Part shown: in pieces, positions 54,569-63,550 of the stretch
Layout: each line of letters starts with the position of its first letter
How positions within the stretch are numbered: the first letter of the stretch is position 1
Source of the DNA: Nocardia aobensis NBRC 100429
Lineage (GTDB): Bacteria > Actinomycetota > Actinomycetes > Mycobacteriales > Mycobacteriaceae
DNA length: 64,000 nucleotides
Assembly (NCBI RefSeq): GCF_000308375.1
Contig: NZ_BAFQ01000206.1
Location: forward strand, 40,036-104,035
Direction: 5' to 3'
Position numbers and translations under genes: made by a program
The notes under the pieces: generated by a model
What the model saw: the letters and a program-made list of their open reading frames with translations, nothing else
Database searches by the model: none
Told to the model about the DNA's origin: nothing

Positions 54569-55419
54569 TGACCACTGCTACCTCCGGCCGCAAACCGTGG
54601 CGGTCCGCACGGGTGTACGTCGGTGCGCTGATCGTGCTGATCTGGGGTCTGGCCCCGTTCTACTGGATGGCGGTGACCGCCTTCCGCGATCCGGACTACA
54701 CCTTCGACAACACCCCGTGGCCGACCCACGTGACCTTCGAGAACTTCCGCAACGCGTTCGACACCAGCCGCGGCAACGACTTCGGGCGGGCACTGACCAA
54801 CAGCGTCGTCATCGGCGCGGCCACCACCGTGATCGCACTGCTGATCGGCATGATGGCCGCCTATGCGCTGGCGCGCATGGCTTTTCGCGGTAAGACGCTG
54901 GTCGCCGGATTGATCCTGAGCGCCTCGATGTTCCCGGTGGTCGTCCTGGTGACGCCGCTGTTCCAGCTGTTCACCAACATCGGCTGGATCGGGCACTACC
55001 AGGCGATGATCATCCCGAACATCTCCTTCGTGCTGCCGATGACGGTCTACGTCCTCGCCTCGTTCTTCGCCGAACTGCCGTGGGAGCTCGAGGAGGCGGC
55101 CCGCATCGACGGCGCCAGCCGGTTCCAGGCCTTCCGGCTGGTGATGCTGCCGCTGGCCGCGCCCGCGGTGTTCACCACGGCGATCCTGGCGTTCATCGCC
55201 GCGGTGAACGAGTACCTGCTGGCCAGTCTGCTTTCGGTCGACCGGACCGAGCCGGTGACCGTCGCGATCGCGCGGTTCTCCGGTAACGATCCGCTGGTGC
55301 AGCCCTATGCGGCGATCATGGCGGCGGGCATCATCGTCACCGTGCCGCTGGTGATCATGGTGCTGCTGTTCCAGCGCCGCATCATCTCCGGCCTCACCGC
55401 GGGCGGCGTCAAGAGCTAG
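54568..55419 (+). CDS. sugB: SugB-like sugar ABC permease
   Basis: 283 aa, MalG type, six membrane helices. EAA loop EEAARIDGASRFQAFRLVML. The start overlaps the SugA stop by 1 nt. The operon ends here without an ATPase; the convergent HAD gene begins 11 bp inside the end. The missing ATPase is probably the SugC-type gene at 45360. Confidence 0.87.
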   Translation: MTTATSGRKPWRSARVYVGALIVLIWGLAPFYWMAVTAFRDPDYTFDNTPWPTHVTFENFRNAFDTSRGNDFGRALTNSVVIGAATTVIALLIGMMAAYALARMAFRGKTLVAGLILSASMFPVVVLVTPLFQLFTNIGWIGHYQAMIIPNISFVLPMTVYVLASFFAELPWELEEAARIDGASRFQAFRLVMLPLAAPAVFTTAILAFIAAVNEYLLASLLSVDRTEPVTVAIARFSGNDPLVQPYAAIMAAGIIVTVPLVIMVLLFQRRIISGLTAGGVKS

Positions 55420-56071
55420 CTCCCGAAATCAGGCGTCCGGCGGGGAAGTCGAGGTGTTTTTCCAACTCGGCGGGCGAGCCCGTGTAGTGGAGGGTTCGCA
55501 GGCCGAGTTGTGCCGCCGCTTCGCAGTTGTCGGGGCGGTCGTCGATGAACATCACCCGGCTCGGATCGTGAATACCGGTGGCCGCCAGAGCGTTTCGATA
55601 GGTGTCGGGATGCGGTTTGTTCATGCCGAGACGGGCCGAGTAGAGGGCATCGGTCATCAGCCCGCGCCACTCGGAGGCGTCGAGTGCGTCGCCGACCGGG
55701 TGGGGCGCGTTGGACAGCAGCACCATCGGCAGACCCGCCCGGCGCGCCTGCTGCAGGAGGGTGACGACGCGGTGGTCGGTCCGCGTCCACAGGGCGGTGT
55801 CGACCTCGCGCAACCGGGTGAGCAATACCGGTTCCGGCCGGCGGCCGAGTACCGCGGCCCAGAAGTCCGTGTCGTCGAACTCGCCGGAATCGTAGGGTTC
55901 GCGGGCGCTCCAGAAGGTGGTCTGGAAGTGGGTGAGGTCGTCGGTGCGCCATCCGGCGAGCTCGGCGAGGTCGCTCCACATAGGTGTCGTCGGCTGCAGA
56001 CCGATGACCCCGTTGTAGTCGAAGATGACCGCGTCGATGTCGGCTGGCGAATGGGATAGTGGACTTACCAC
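55409..56071 (-). CDS. HAD-superfamily hydrolase
   Basis: 220 aa from a GTG at 56071. DAVIFDYNGVIG is motif I (DxN variant, Asn replacing the second Asp), VLLSNAPHP motif II, FIDDRPDNCEAAAQLG motif IV. The DYNG form is usual in the YihX/haloacid-like group. Substrate unknown. Its start lies 7 bp inside the end of the MFS gene, its stop overlaps the SugB end by 11 bp. AGAA spacing upstream is weak. Confidence 0.87.
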   Translation of the reverse strand: MVSPLSHSPADIDAVIFDYNGVIGLQPTTPMWSDLAELAGWRTDDLTHFQTTFWSAREPYDSGEFDDTDFWAAVLGRRPEPVLLTRLREVDTALWTRTDHRVVTLLQQARRAGLPMVLLSNAPHPVGDALDASEWRGLMTDALYSARLGMNKPHPDTYRNALAATGIHDPSRVMFIDDRPDNCEAAAQLGLRTLHYTGSPAELEKHLDFPAGRLISGASS

Positions 56072-57243
56072 TGGTTCTCCAATGCTCGATGAGACAGCGC
56101 GGCCACGCCCGCGGCGAGCAGGGCGGGCAGCACGAGGGCGACGGGCAGGGTCGTGACGGTGGCCACGGCACCGATGAGGGCCGGTCCCGCGAGGAGTCCG
56201 AGATATCCGGCGACGGCCACGGCGGCGACGGCGCGCGGACCTCCCGTCCCGGCCGTGCTGAACAGGGAAGGAATCGTGACGGCCAGGCCGAGACCGAAGA
56301 CGGCCCAGCCGGCCAGCGCGAACGGCACATCGTTCACCGCCACGCCGGTGAGAAGTCCGGCCGAGGCCGCAATCGCGCCCGCCCGAACGACTTTCGGCGC
56401 CCCGAAGCGAGTGGTGAGCCGATCGCCGACGAGGCGTCCGCCCGCCATCGCGGCGCTGTAGGCGGCGTAGGCGGCGGCGCCGATCGCGGCCGAGGCGTGC
56501 AGGCCGGTCAGGTGCACCGCCGACCAATCGGCCGCCGCGCCCTCGCCGAGCAGACATGCGGCGGCCAATGCCCCCAGCAACCAGATTCGCGACCGGGACA
56601 GTCCGGGCGCACGCTCCCGCGCCACCACCCCCGCGTCCGCGACCGGCGATCCGACACAGCCGGTAGCGGGCGCCGCCGCGATCGTCGCGACGACGACCGC
56701 CGCCGCGGTGACACCGAAGACGTAGGTGTGCGAAACGTCCGCGGCCACAACGGCGATCACCGCCCCACCCAGCGCGCCGAGGCTGTAGGCCGCGTGCAGG
56801 CCCGACATGATCGGCCGGCCGTAGGCGTTCTGGCAGCGCACCGCGGCGGCGTTCGCCGCGACGTCCAGCACACCGTGCGCGGCGCCGAAGCACAGCGCCG
56901 CGGCGGCGAGCGCGAGCGGCATTCGGCAGCTGCCGACCAACGCGAGGCCGAGGGCCAGACCGAGTCCGCCGGTGGTCAGCAACCGGGGCAATCGCGCGGG
57001 ACGGGCGAGGCGACCACCCACCTGGAGGCCGGCGACCATTCCGATCGCCGCGGCGAGCAGGACCCCGGCCAGCCCGGCCGTGCCGAGTCCGGCGGATTCC
57101 TGGACGGCGGGGATGCGAGTTCCCCAGACGGCCATCACCACGCCGAGGCCGGCGAAGTAGCCCGTCAGCAGGCCGCGACTCCGTACGACGTCGTGGGGTA
57201 TTTCGAGTGCGCGATTCGCGGGCATCGCGAGGGTGCGTGTCAT
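56065..57243 (-). CDS. MFS transporter
   Basis: 392 aa with twelve hydrophobic segments. The first helix GLLTGYFAGLGVVMAVWGTRI and the repeat at mid-protein fit the sugar-phosphate/drug MFS group. The loop GGRLARPARLPRLL is a motif-A-like GxLaDrxGrk equivalent. The ATG at 57243 has GGAG upstream; an ATG at 57225 is possible. It overlaps the HAD start. Substrate unknown; mycobacteria have an MFS gene (Rv0037c) near this position, as I recall. Confidence 0.85.
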   Translation of the reverse strand: MTRTLAMPANRALEIPHDVVRSRGLLTGYFAGLGVVMAVWGTRIPAVQESAGLGTAGLAGVLLAAAIGMVAGLQVGGRLARPARLPRLLTTGGLGLALGLALVGSCRMPLALAAAALCFGAAHGVLDVAANAAAVRCQNAYGRPIMSGLHAAYSLGALGGAVIAVVAADVSHTYVFGVTAAAVVVATIAAAPATGCVGSPVADAGVVARERAPGLSRSRIWLLGALAAACLLGEGAAADWSAVHLTGLHASAAIGAAAYAAYSAAMAGGRLVGDRLTTRFGAPKVVRAGAIAASAGLLTGVAVNDVPFALAGWAVFGLGLAVTIPSLFSTAGTGGPRAVAAVAVAGYLGLLAGPALIGAVATVTTLPVALVLPALLAAGVAALSHRALENQW

Positions 57244-57781
57244 GACGGCTCCATCAGCGTCACCACCGATTTCGGGGTCGACGACGACCCGCGCGATCGG
57301 CGGTGGACGGATATGACGATTCCGCCTCGTACCGGACGGCCGAGGCACACGGACGACAGGAAGAAGACGTTCGGTGAGTGAGAGATCGAATGCGATGCGC
57401 GACGTTGCACGTAAGCAAAACGGAAGCTACCAGGCAGTTCGACGCGCTACCATCCGGAACGACCGCTGGTGCCCCACTTCACAAAATGCGGGCCGGACGT
57501 CTAATTCATCCGTTTCTGTACCGGCAACCGGGCCGTCGACGCGGCGTCGAGTACCTGTTGCGTCGCGCTCTTGCCGCGCGATGGCCGGACCGCCGCGAGT
57601 CGGGTTGCCGTAGCGGTTGTTCAATTCACGCCGAGGTGCCGTCGGCCGGTCGTGCCCGGTTTCCGAGTGAGACTGCGATTTACTGGGTATTAGCTGTTCT
57701 GGTCGACCATCGACCGGCCCCGTAGGCTGGTCGGGATCGTTGTTTCTCGCTGGTTCGCCGACGCTCCGGGAGGAGATGATC
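57244..57781. other. 538-bp intergenic region between MFS and PBP genes
   Basis: Divergent genes surround it, so it holds both promoters. I looked for a regulator gene, tRNA or hairpin and saw none. ORFs read from it are short, with no conserved-looking content. Confidence 0.45.
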
Positions 57782-60073
57782 GTGAGCTCGACCCGCAAAC
57801 CGCGGCGCGGCCGCCCGGAAACGGCGCCTTATGCCTCGATTGCCGGGTGGAAGCAGCTCGACGGTGCGTCCCGGCCGAACAGCGGCCGTCCCCGCCGTCG
57901 CGAGAGACCGGCCGGCGCCGGCGAACGCCCGCCGCGCACTCGCGGGCAGCGAATTCGGCGCCTGCTGCTGGCGCTGTTCCTGATCTTCGTCGCGATTCCG
58001 TCGTTACTGCTGGTACTGGCGTACTGGAGTGCCGAGATACCCGATCCGAGTGCGGTGCAGACCAATCAGATCGCCACCGTCACCGCCAGCGACGGAACGA
58101 CGGTCCTCGCGAAAATCGTTCCCCCCGAAGGGAACCGCACGCCGGTGCCGCTGTCGGAGGTGCCGCAGACCATGCGCGACGCCATACTCTCGGCCGAGGA
58201 TCGCGACTTCTACCGCAATCCCGGATTCTCGGCGCCCGCCTTCCTGCGGGCCGCGCGCGACAATCTGCTCGGCCGCGACGACGCGGGCGGTGGGTCCACC
58301 ATCACCCAGCAGTACGTCAAGAACGCCTTCCTCAGCTCGGAGCGCACCCTGTCGCGCAAGATGCGGGAGCTGGTGATCTCGGCGAAGATGGCGCGGCAGT
58401 GGAGCAAGGACGACATCCTCGCCGCGTACCTCAACACCATCTACTACGGCCGAGACGCCTACGGGATCGCCGCGGCCGCGCGCGCCTACTTCGACAAACC
58501 GGTCTCGCAGCTGACCCTCGCGGAGGGCGCGGTGCTGGCGGCGCTGGTGCGCACGCCGTCGATCCTGGACCCCGAGACGCACCTCGACCAACTGAAGGCT
58601 CGCTGGAACTATGTGCTCGACGGCATGGTCGGGATGGGCGTGCTGCCGCTCGGCGAACGCGACAAGGTGCAATTCCCGACGATCGCGCCGCCGCCCAAAC
58701 CCGACGACGATGCCGCCCGCGGCCCGGCCGGCCTGATCCGCACCCAGGTGCTGAAGGAGTTGCGCGCCGCGGGAATCGGCGATCAGGAGATCAATACCGG
58801 CGCGCTGCAGATCACCACGACCATCGACGCCAAGGCGCAGCAGGCCGCGCTGGACGCGGTGCACCGCACTCTCGACGGCCAGCCGCCGCAGCTGCGCAGT
58901 GCGGTCGTGTCGATCGATCCGCGGTCGGGCGCGATCCGGGCCTACTACGGCGGTGAGGACGGTGTCGGCTACGACTTCGCGCAGGCCCCCTTGCAGACCG
59001 GGTCCTCCTTCAAGACCTTCGCCGTGCTGGCGGCGCTGCAGCAGGGCTTCACGCTGACGTCCCAGCTGGACAGTTCGCCGGTCGTGGTGAACGGGGTGCG
59101 GGTGACCAACGTGGAGGGCGAATCCTGCGGGACCTGCAGTCTCGCCGAGGCCTACAAGCGTTCCCTGAACACCAGTTTCATCCGGCTCACCCAGGCCATC
59201 GGGCCGCGGTCGGTGGCCGATGCCGCCCATCAGGCCGGTATTCCGCTGCAGATCCCGGGCGTGCCGGGCACCTCGCTGTCGGAACCGGACGGGCAGCCGG
59301 CGCCCACGGTCGTCCTCGGCGTGTATTCGGTGCGGCCCGTCGACATGGCATCGGCCTATGCCACCATCGCGGCGTCGGGCAGCTATCACCAGCCGTATTT
59401 CGTGCAGCGGGTGGTGGCCGGGGACGGCCGGGTACTACTGGATCGCGGGGCGCCCGGGGCGGGGCAGCTGCCGCCGCCGCAGCAACGCTTCCCGCGCGGG
59501 ATCACCGATACGACCACCAAGGCGATGCAGCCCATCCCCGGATATTCGAACGGCCACAATCTGGCCGGGCGGCCGTCGGCGGCGAAGACCGGAACCACGC
59601 AGCTCGGTGACTCCGGCGAGAACAAGGACGCCTGGATGATCGGGTTCACCCCCTCGCTGTCCACCGCGGTGTGGGTGGGCACCGATCAACCCCAGCCGAT
59701 CCGGACGGCGGGCGGCGGCCTGATCTACGGTTCCGGGCTGCCGTCCGACATCTGGAAGCGCACCATGGACGGCGCGCTCGCCGGAACTCCGGTCGAGCAG
59801 TTCGCGAATCCCGATCCGAGCGCTGCGGCCGGGCCGTTCGCGGCGCCCCCGCCGCCGAATTCGGCCGGGCCGTTCGCGGAGCCGGAGCCGCAGGCCGCGC
59901 CGCCGCAGCCGACCGGGAACGCACCGTTCGACATCCTGCAACCGCCGTCGCAGCCGGAGCCGCAGCAGCCGCCGGTGATCGTCATTCCGCCCGCGCCGCC
60001 ACCACCGCCACCACCCCCGCCGCCGCGGCAGGTGGAGATCTTTCCGGGGTTGACCGTCCCGGTTCCCGGATGA
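57782..60073 (+). CDS. Class A penicillin-binding protein (PonA-like)
   Basis: 763 aa. A basic cytoplasmic N-terminus (about 60 aa) precedes one membrane helix (LLLALFLIFVAIPSLLLVLA). The GT51 glycosyltransferase domain shows ILSAEDRDFYRNPGFS (catalytic Glu) and GGGSTITQQYVKNAFLSSER. The transpeptidase shows GSSFKTFAVLAAL (SxxK), RSLNTSFIR (SxN) and SAAKTGTTQ (KTG). The C-terminal about 90 residues are Pro-rich with a run of prolines. It polymerises and cross-links peptidoglycan. The GTG at 57782 has AGGAG 6 nt upstream; an ATG 6 nt earlier abuts the site. Not the ponA1 next to DUF5318, which would lie beyond the window. Confidence 0.93.
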   Translation: MSSTRKPRRGRPETAPYASIAGWKQLDGASRPNSGRPRRRERPAGAGERPPRTRGQRIRRLLLALFLIFVAIPSLLLVLAYWSAEIPDPSAVQTNQIATVTASDGTTVLAKIVPPEGNRTPVPLSEVPQTMRDAILSAEDRDFYRNPGFSAPAFLRAARDNLLGRDDAGGGSTITQQYVKNAFLSSERTLSRKMRELVISAKMARQWSKDDILAAYLNTIYYGRDAYGIAAAARAYFDKPVSQLTLAEGAVLAALVRTPSILDPETHLDQLKARWNYVLDGMVGMGVLPLGERDKVQFPTIAPPPKPDDDAARGPAGLIRTQVLKELRAAGIGDQEINTGALQITTTIDAKAQQAALDAVHRTLDGQPPQLRSAVVSIDPRSGAIRAYYGGEDGVGYDFAQAPLQTGSSFKTFAVLAALQQGFTLTSQLDSSPVVVNGVRVTNVEGESCGTCSLAEAYKRSLNTSFIRLTQAIGPRSVADAAHQAGIPLQIPGVPGTSLSEPDGQPAPTVVLGVYSVRPVDMASAYATIAASGSYHQPYFVQRVVAGDGRVLLDRGAPGAGQLPPPQQRFPRGITDTTTKAMQPIPGYSNGHNLAGRPSAAKTGTTQLGDSGENKDAWMIGFTPSLSTAVWVGTDQPQPIRTAGGGLIYGSGLPSDIWKRTMDGALAGTPVEQFANPDPSAAAGPFAAPPPPNSAGPFAEPEPQAAPPQPTGNAPFDILQPPSQPEPQQPPVIVIPPAPPPPPPPPPPRQVEIFPGLTVPVPG

Positions 60074-60184
60074 CCGTCCGATCCGGCACGCTGTGATGAA
60101 ACGAATTGGAGTAATCCGGCCATCACCCAGCACACGCCGATAGGGTGGAACGGGGTTGAACACGAGACATTAGGGGCGACACGG

Positions 60185-60688
60185 GTGGATTTCGAAGTGG
60201 TTGAGCGCCACGAAACACTGGTGGCGGGCACGGTGCTACGCAGCCCGGCGCTGGCGGTCGAGGGACCGCGCCGGCAGAAGGTGGAAGAGGCGTGGAAGCG
60301 AACTCTGGCGCGCCGGTTACCCGGTCCGCCGGCGACCGCCTATGTCGACCACGCGCCCGAGATCGGTTCCTATCTCACCCATATCGTCGGCTACCAGTGC
60401 GAAAGCCTCGACGATCTGCAGCCCGGCGATGTACTGGCCCGCATCCCCGCGGCGAAGTTCGCGCGCTTCCTGCGCACCGGTGACAATCTGGGCGACACCA
60501 TCGTCTCGATCTGGCGCGCGGTCTGGGATCTGGAAGCGGCCGGCGCGCTGGTGCGGGCCTACACCGGCGACTTCGAGCACTATCCGGAGGCTCGCACGGT
60601 CGAGGTGTTCGTCGCCCTGCAGAGCGATCCGCTCACCGATGCGCTGAACAACGGTGTGGCACAGGCAGATTCCGCCGAGAACAGGTAG
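60185..60688 (+). CDS. GyrI-like effector-binding protein 1
   Basis: 167 aa. The SHV/GyrI-like small-molecule-binding fold is visible in VEEAWKRTLARRLPGPPA, YLTHIVGYQCESLDDLQPGDV and RIPAAKFARFLRTGDNLGDT, followed by the strand EVFVALQSD. Starts with GTG (VDFEVVERHE). A close paralogue follows after 6 bp. Ligand unknown. Family members can bind drugs or bind DNA gyrase. Confidence 0.8.
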   Translation: MDFEVVERHETLVAGTVLRSPALAVEGPRRQKVEEAWKRTLARRLPGPPATAYVDHAPEIGSYLTHIVGYQCESLDDLQPGDVLARIPAAKFARFLRTGDNLGDTIVSIWRAVWDLEAAGALVRAYTGDFEHYPEARTVEVFVALQSDPLTDALNNGVAQADSAENR

Positions 60689-60694
60689 GGACTC

Positions 60695-61120
60695 GTGGAC
60701 TTCGAAATCGTCACCCTGGAACCGAGCCTCGTCGGCGGGCTCACCGTTCCGCTGGCCGGGCGCGAGGTGACCGCCCGGGATCTGGATCTGGTGAACTTCA
60801 CCTGGGACCGCTACCTGTCGCGGGAGAGGAACGTCCCGCGCGTGGCGGCCTACATCGGCCAGGACGACCACGCGGTCGCGGTCCTCGGCTACGAACTCGG
60901 CGGACTCGACGACCTGGAGACCGGCGACGTGATCACCCGCATCCCCGCGGGCCGCTACGCCAAGTTCGTCGTCTCCGACAAACCGTACGACCTGCTGCGC
61001 ACCGCCTGGGCCAAGGTCGCCAAGGCCGAAAACGCCGGCACCATAACCCGCTCTCACGCCGCGGAAATCGAACGCTACACCGGCCCCACCTCGGTAGAGG
61101 TATACGTGTCCCTCGACTGA
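60695..61120 (+). CDS. GyrI-like effector-binding protein 2
   Basis: 141 aa, a paralogue of the preceding gene with the same first residues (DFEIV... against DFEVV...) and the same strands AVLGYELGGLDDLETGDVIT, then RIPAGRYAKFVVSD, ending in EVYVSLD. Starts with GTG. The pair arose by tandem duplication and both copies look intact. Confidence 0.8.
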   Translation: MDFEIVTLEPSLVGGLTVPLAGREVTARDLDLVNFTWDRYLSRERNVPRVAAYIGQDDHAVAVLGYELGGLDDLETGDVITRIPAGRYAKFVVSDKPYDLLRTAWAKVAKAENAGTITRSHAAEIERYTGPTSVEVYVSLD

Positions 61121-61124
61121 GCCG

Positions 61125-61147
61125 CGTGTACACGAAAGCGCGTACAC
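61125..61147. promoter_or_regulatory. Toxin-antitoxin operator, palindrome and half-site
   Basis: The 10-bp palindrome CGTGTACACG (61125-61134) is followed 6 bp later by a related CGTACAC (61141-61147). A -10-like TACACT (61143-61148) ends 6 nt before the antitoxin GTG. Phd-type antitoxins bind such repeats to control their own operon. Confidence 0.5.
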
Positions 61148-61154
61148 TTGCTGC

Positions 61155-61409
61155 GTGTCCGAGATCAGCATCCGTGAACTCCGCGCCAACCTCGCCACCC
61201 ACATCCGTGAAGCCGAGCAGGGCGAGCGGGTGATCATCCTGCGTGACGGCACCCCGGCCGCCGCGCTGGTCCCGCTGTCGATGGTGGAAAAGTTCGATGC
61301 CGCCGAGGACGAGTTGCTCGCACGCGAAGCGGCGGCCCGGCTCACTTCCGATGAACGGACCTACAGCATGAGCGAGGTTCTCGCCGACCTCTTCGAGGAT
61401 GAGGAGTGA
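61155..61409 (+). CDS. Phd/YefM-type antitoxin
   Basis: 84 aa. The N-terminal SEISIRELRANLATHIREAEQ and VIILRDGTPAAALVPL form the Phd/YefM DNA-binding fold. The C-terminal acidic half would wrap the toxin. A leaderless GTG start is likely. The toxin gene overlaps its stop (GTGA). Confidence 0.93.
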   Translation: MSEISIRELRANLATHIREAEQGERVIILRDGTPAAALVPLSMVEKFDAAEDELLAREAAARLTSDERTYSMSEVLADLFEDEE

Positions 61410-61675
61410 AGTACCGCTTCCGCTTCCTGGAATCGGCCCGGCACGAACTGCGCGCGCTCGATCGGCAGGACGCGATGCGCATCCTGACCGCCCTGACCGC
61501 GCTCGGCGACGACCCGTATGCCCCGGGCCTGGACGTGAAGAAGCTGGTCGGACACGAGGGCTTGTATCGGCTGCGTGTCGGAAGATTCCGGGTCGCCTAC
61601 CGAATCGACAACGGCGTCCTCGTGATCCTCGTGGTCAAAGTCGGATGGAGACGAGACGTCTATCGAGACCTGTAA
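61406..61675 (+). CDS. RelE/ParE-type toxin
   Basis: 89 aa. Core features are YRFRFLESARHELRALDRQD, DVKKLVGHEGLYRLRVGRFRV and the last strand AYRIDNGVLVILVVKVGWRRDVYRD. The conserved Arg and aromatic residues of mRNA interferases are present. The start overlaps the antitoxin stop by 4 nt. The pair ends at a strong terminator. Confidence 0.93.
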   Translation: MKYRFRFLESARHELRALDRQDAMRILTALTALGDDPYAPGLDVKKLVGHEGLYRLRVGRFRVAYRIDNGVLVILVVKVGWRRDVYRDL

Positions 61676-61695
61676 CCCGCCCCCGGAAACGCGAT

Positions 61696-61736
61696 AAGGC
61701 TGGGCTACATGGAAAACCATGTAGCCCAGCCTTTTT
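61696..61736 (+). terminator. Rho-independent terminator of the TA operon
   Basis: A perfect 17-bp stem (61696-61712 with 61717-61733, beginning AAGGCTGGGCTACATGG), an AAAA loop and three more T residues. It lies 21 bp after the toxin stop. Classic form, uncommon in this GC-rich genome. Confidence 0.9.
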
Positions 61737-61806
61737 CGAAGGCCGACGTTCCAGGCGACATAGCGCCTACCCCAACCCCGCACGAGGCCGACCTCGAGGA
61801 GGCCCC

Positions 61807-61828
61807 GTTCGCGGCCGGGGCCGCGAAC
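61807..61828. terminator. 22-bp GC-rich inverted repeat after ino1
   Basis: GTTCGCGGCC, GG, then GGCCGCGAAC is a perfect 10+2+10 inverted repeat 24 bp after the ino1 stop. It may end the ino1 transcript, or be a protein-binding site. No T-run. Confidence 0.4.
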
Positions 61829-61851
61829 CCGCCGAGCGGAGCGAGGCCAGA

Positions 61852-62946
61852 CTATTCAGCGCCGATGATGAAGGCTTCCAGCTGGGTGCGGGCGACGTCG
61901 TCGGCGAGCTGCTTCGGCGGGGACTTCATCAGGTAGGCCGAGGCCGGGATGACGGGTCCGCCGATGCCGCGGTCCTTGGCGATCTTGGCGGCGCGCACGG
62001 CGTCGATGATGATGCCGGCCGAGTTCGGCGAGTCCCACACCTCGAGCTTGTACTCCAGGTTCAGCGGCACGTCACCGAAGGCGCGGCCCTCGAGGCGCAC
62101 GTAGGCCCACTTGCGGTCATCGAGCCAGCCGACGTGGTCGGACGGGCCGATGTGCACGTCGTTGGCGCCCAGTTCCTTCTTCAGGTTGCTGGTGACGGCC
62201 TGGGTCTTGGAGATCTTCTTCGACTCCAGGCGCTCGCGCTCGAGCATGTTCTTGAAGTCCATGTTGCCGCCGACGTTGAGCTGCATGGTGCGGTCCAGCT
62301 GCACGCCGCGGTCCTCGAACAGCTTGGCCATCACGCGGTGGGTGATGGTCGCGCCGACCTGGGACTTGATGTCGTCACCGACGATCGGCACGCCGGCGTC
62401 GACGAACTTCTGCGCCCAGGCCGGGTCGGAGGCGATGAAGACGGGCAGCGCGTTCACGAATGCGACGTTGGCGTCGATGGCACACTGCGCGTAGAACTTG
62501 TCGGCATCTTCCGAACCGACGGGCAGGTACGAAACCAGCACGTCGACCTCGGCATCCTTCAGCGCCTGCACGACGTCGACCGGCTCGGCCTCGGAGAGCT
62601 CGATGGTCTGCGCGTAGTACTTGCCGATGCCGTCGAGGGTCGGGCCCCGCTGGACGGTGACGCCGGTCGGCGGCACGTCGGAGATCTTGATGGTGTTGTT
62701 CTCGCTGGCGAAGATCGCATCGGACAGGTCGAATCCGACCTTCTTCGCGTCGACGTCGAATGCGGCGACGAACTTCACATCGCGCACGTGGTACTGGCCG
62801 AACTTGACGTGCATGAGGCCGGGCACAGTCAAGTTCTCGTCTGCGTCCTTGTAGTACTGCACGCCCTGGACCAGCGAGGAGGCGCAGTTGCCCACGCCGA
62901 CGATGGCCACGCGAATCTCATTGGCAGCCGGGTTGACATCACTCAT
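61852..62946 (-). CDS. ino1: myo-Inositol-1-phosphate synthase
   Basis: 364 aa from the ATG at 62946. The Rossmann start VAIVGVGNCASSLVQGVQYY, the middle LVSYLPVGSEDADKFYAQCA, TITHRVMAKLFEDRGVQLDR, and GGNMDFKNMLERERLESKKISKTQA mark the actinobacterial enzyme (catalytic Lys). It turns glucose-6-phosphate into inositol-1-phosphate for phosphatidylinositol, mycothiol and PIM synthesis, all essential in these bacteria. The start overlaps the PadR gene by 8 bp, so the two are coupled. A start at 62955 is possible. Confidence 0.96.
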   Translation of the reverse strand: MSDVNPAANEIRVAIVGVGNCASSLVQGVQYYKDADENLTVPGLMHVKFGQYHVRDVKFVAAFDVDAKKVGFDLSDAIFASENNTIKISDVPPTGVTVQRGPTLDGIGKYYAQTIELSEAEPVDVVQALKDAEVDVLVSYLPVGSEDADKFYAQCAIDANVAFVNALPVFIASDPAWAQKFVDAGVPIVGDDIKSQVGATITHRVMAKLFEDRGVQLDRTMQLNVGGNMDFKNMLERERLESKKISKTQAVTSNLKKELGANDVHIGPSDHVGWLDDRKWAYVRLEGRAFGDVPLNLEYKLEVWDSPNSAGIIIDAVRAAKIAKDRGIGGPVIPASAYLMKSPPKQLADDVARTQLEAFIIGAE

Positions 62947-63505
62947 GGCCGACATTTCCCTCTTTCTGTGGTGCCGCCTTCATTGATTGCTCCGCTGCAA
63001 TCAACTCGTTGAGCCAGCGCACTTCGCGCTCGCTTGATTCGAGACCGAGTTGATGGAGCTGGCGGGTGTAGCGATCCAGTGTTCCGCTGGCGCGTTTGAT
63101 CGCCTCCCGCAGTCCTTCTCGGCGCTCCTCGACCTGCCGTCGTCTGCCCTCGAGGATCCGCATCCGCGCCTCGGCGGGGGTGCGGCTGAAGAAGGCGAGA
63201 TGAACGCCGAAGCCGTCATCGGTGTAGTTCTGCGGACCGGTGTCGGCGAGCAGTTCACCGAACCGCTCCCGACCCGATTCGGTCAGTTGGTAGACCCGGC
63301 GGGCCCGGCGGGTGACCGCGCCGGCCGGACTCTCCTCGGCGATGAGACCGTCGGTCTGCATGCGCCGCAGCGTCGGGTACAGCGACCCGTAGGAGAAGGC
63401 CCGGAACGGTCCCAACAGGCCCGTCAACCGTTTGCGCAGCTCGTAGCCGTGCATGGGTGACTCCAGGAGCAGCCCGAGAATCGCGAGTTCGAGCACGGGC
63501 TTCAC
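62939..63505 (-). CDS. PadR-family regulator upstream of ino1
   Basis: 188 aa. The winged helix shows ELAILGLLLESPMHGYELRKRL, YGSLYPTLRRMQTDGLIAEE and RVYQLTESGRERF, followed by a C-terminal dimer helix (about 110-185). The same gene order (PadR then ino1) is known from mycobacteria as Rv0047c-Rv0046c, as I recall. It likely controls itself and ino1 through the palindrome 46 bp upstream. Good candidate for inositol- or stress-responsive control. Confidence 0.92.
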   Translation of the reverse strand: MKPVLELAILGLLLESPMHGYELRKRLTGLLGPFRAFSYGSLYPTLRRMQTDGLIAEESPAGAVTRRARRVYQLTESGRERFGELLADTGPQNYTDDGFGVHLAFFSRTPAEARMRILEGRRRQVEERREGLREAIKRASGTLDRYTRQLHQLGLESSEREVRWLNELIAAEQSMKAAPQKEGNVGHE

Positions 63506-63550
63506 CTCCTGACTGTATTGAACAGACCTAACCGATGGATGCGATTACAA

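Noticed and set aside
57378..57725. ORF in the MFS/PBP gap as a possible regulator
   Set aside because: The product lacks any helix-turn-helix pattern, has irregular composition, and no ribosome site. Also no tRNA cloverleaf was found there.
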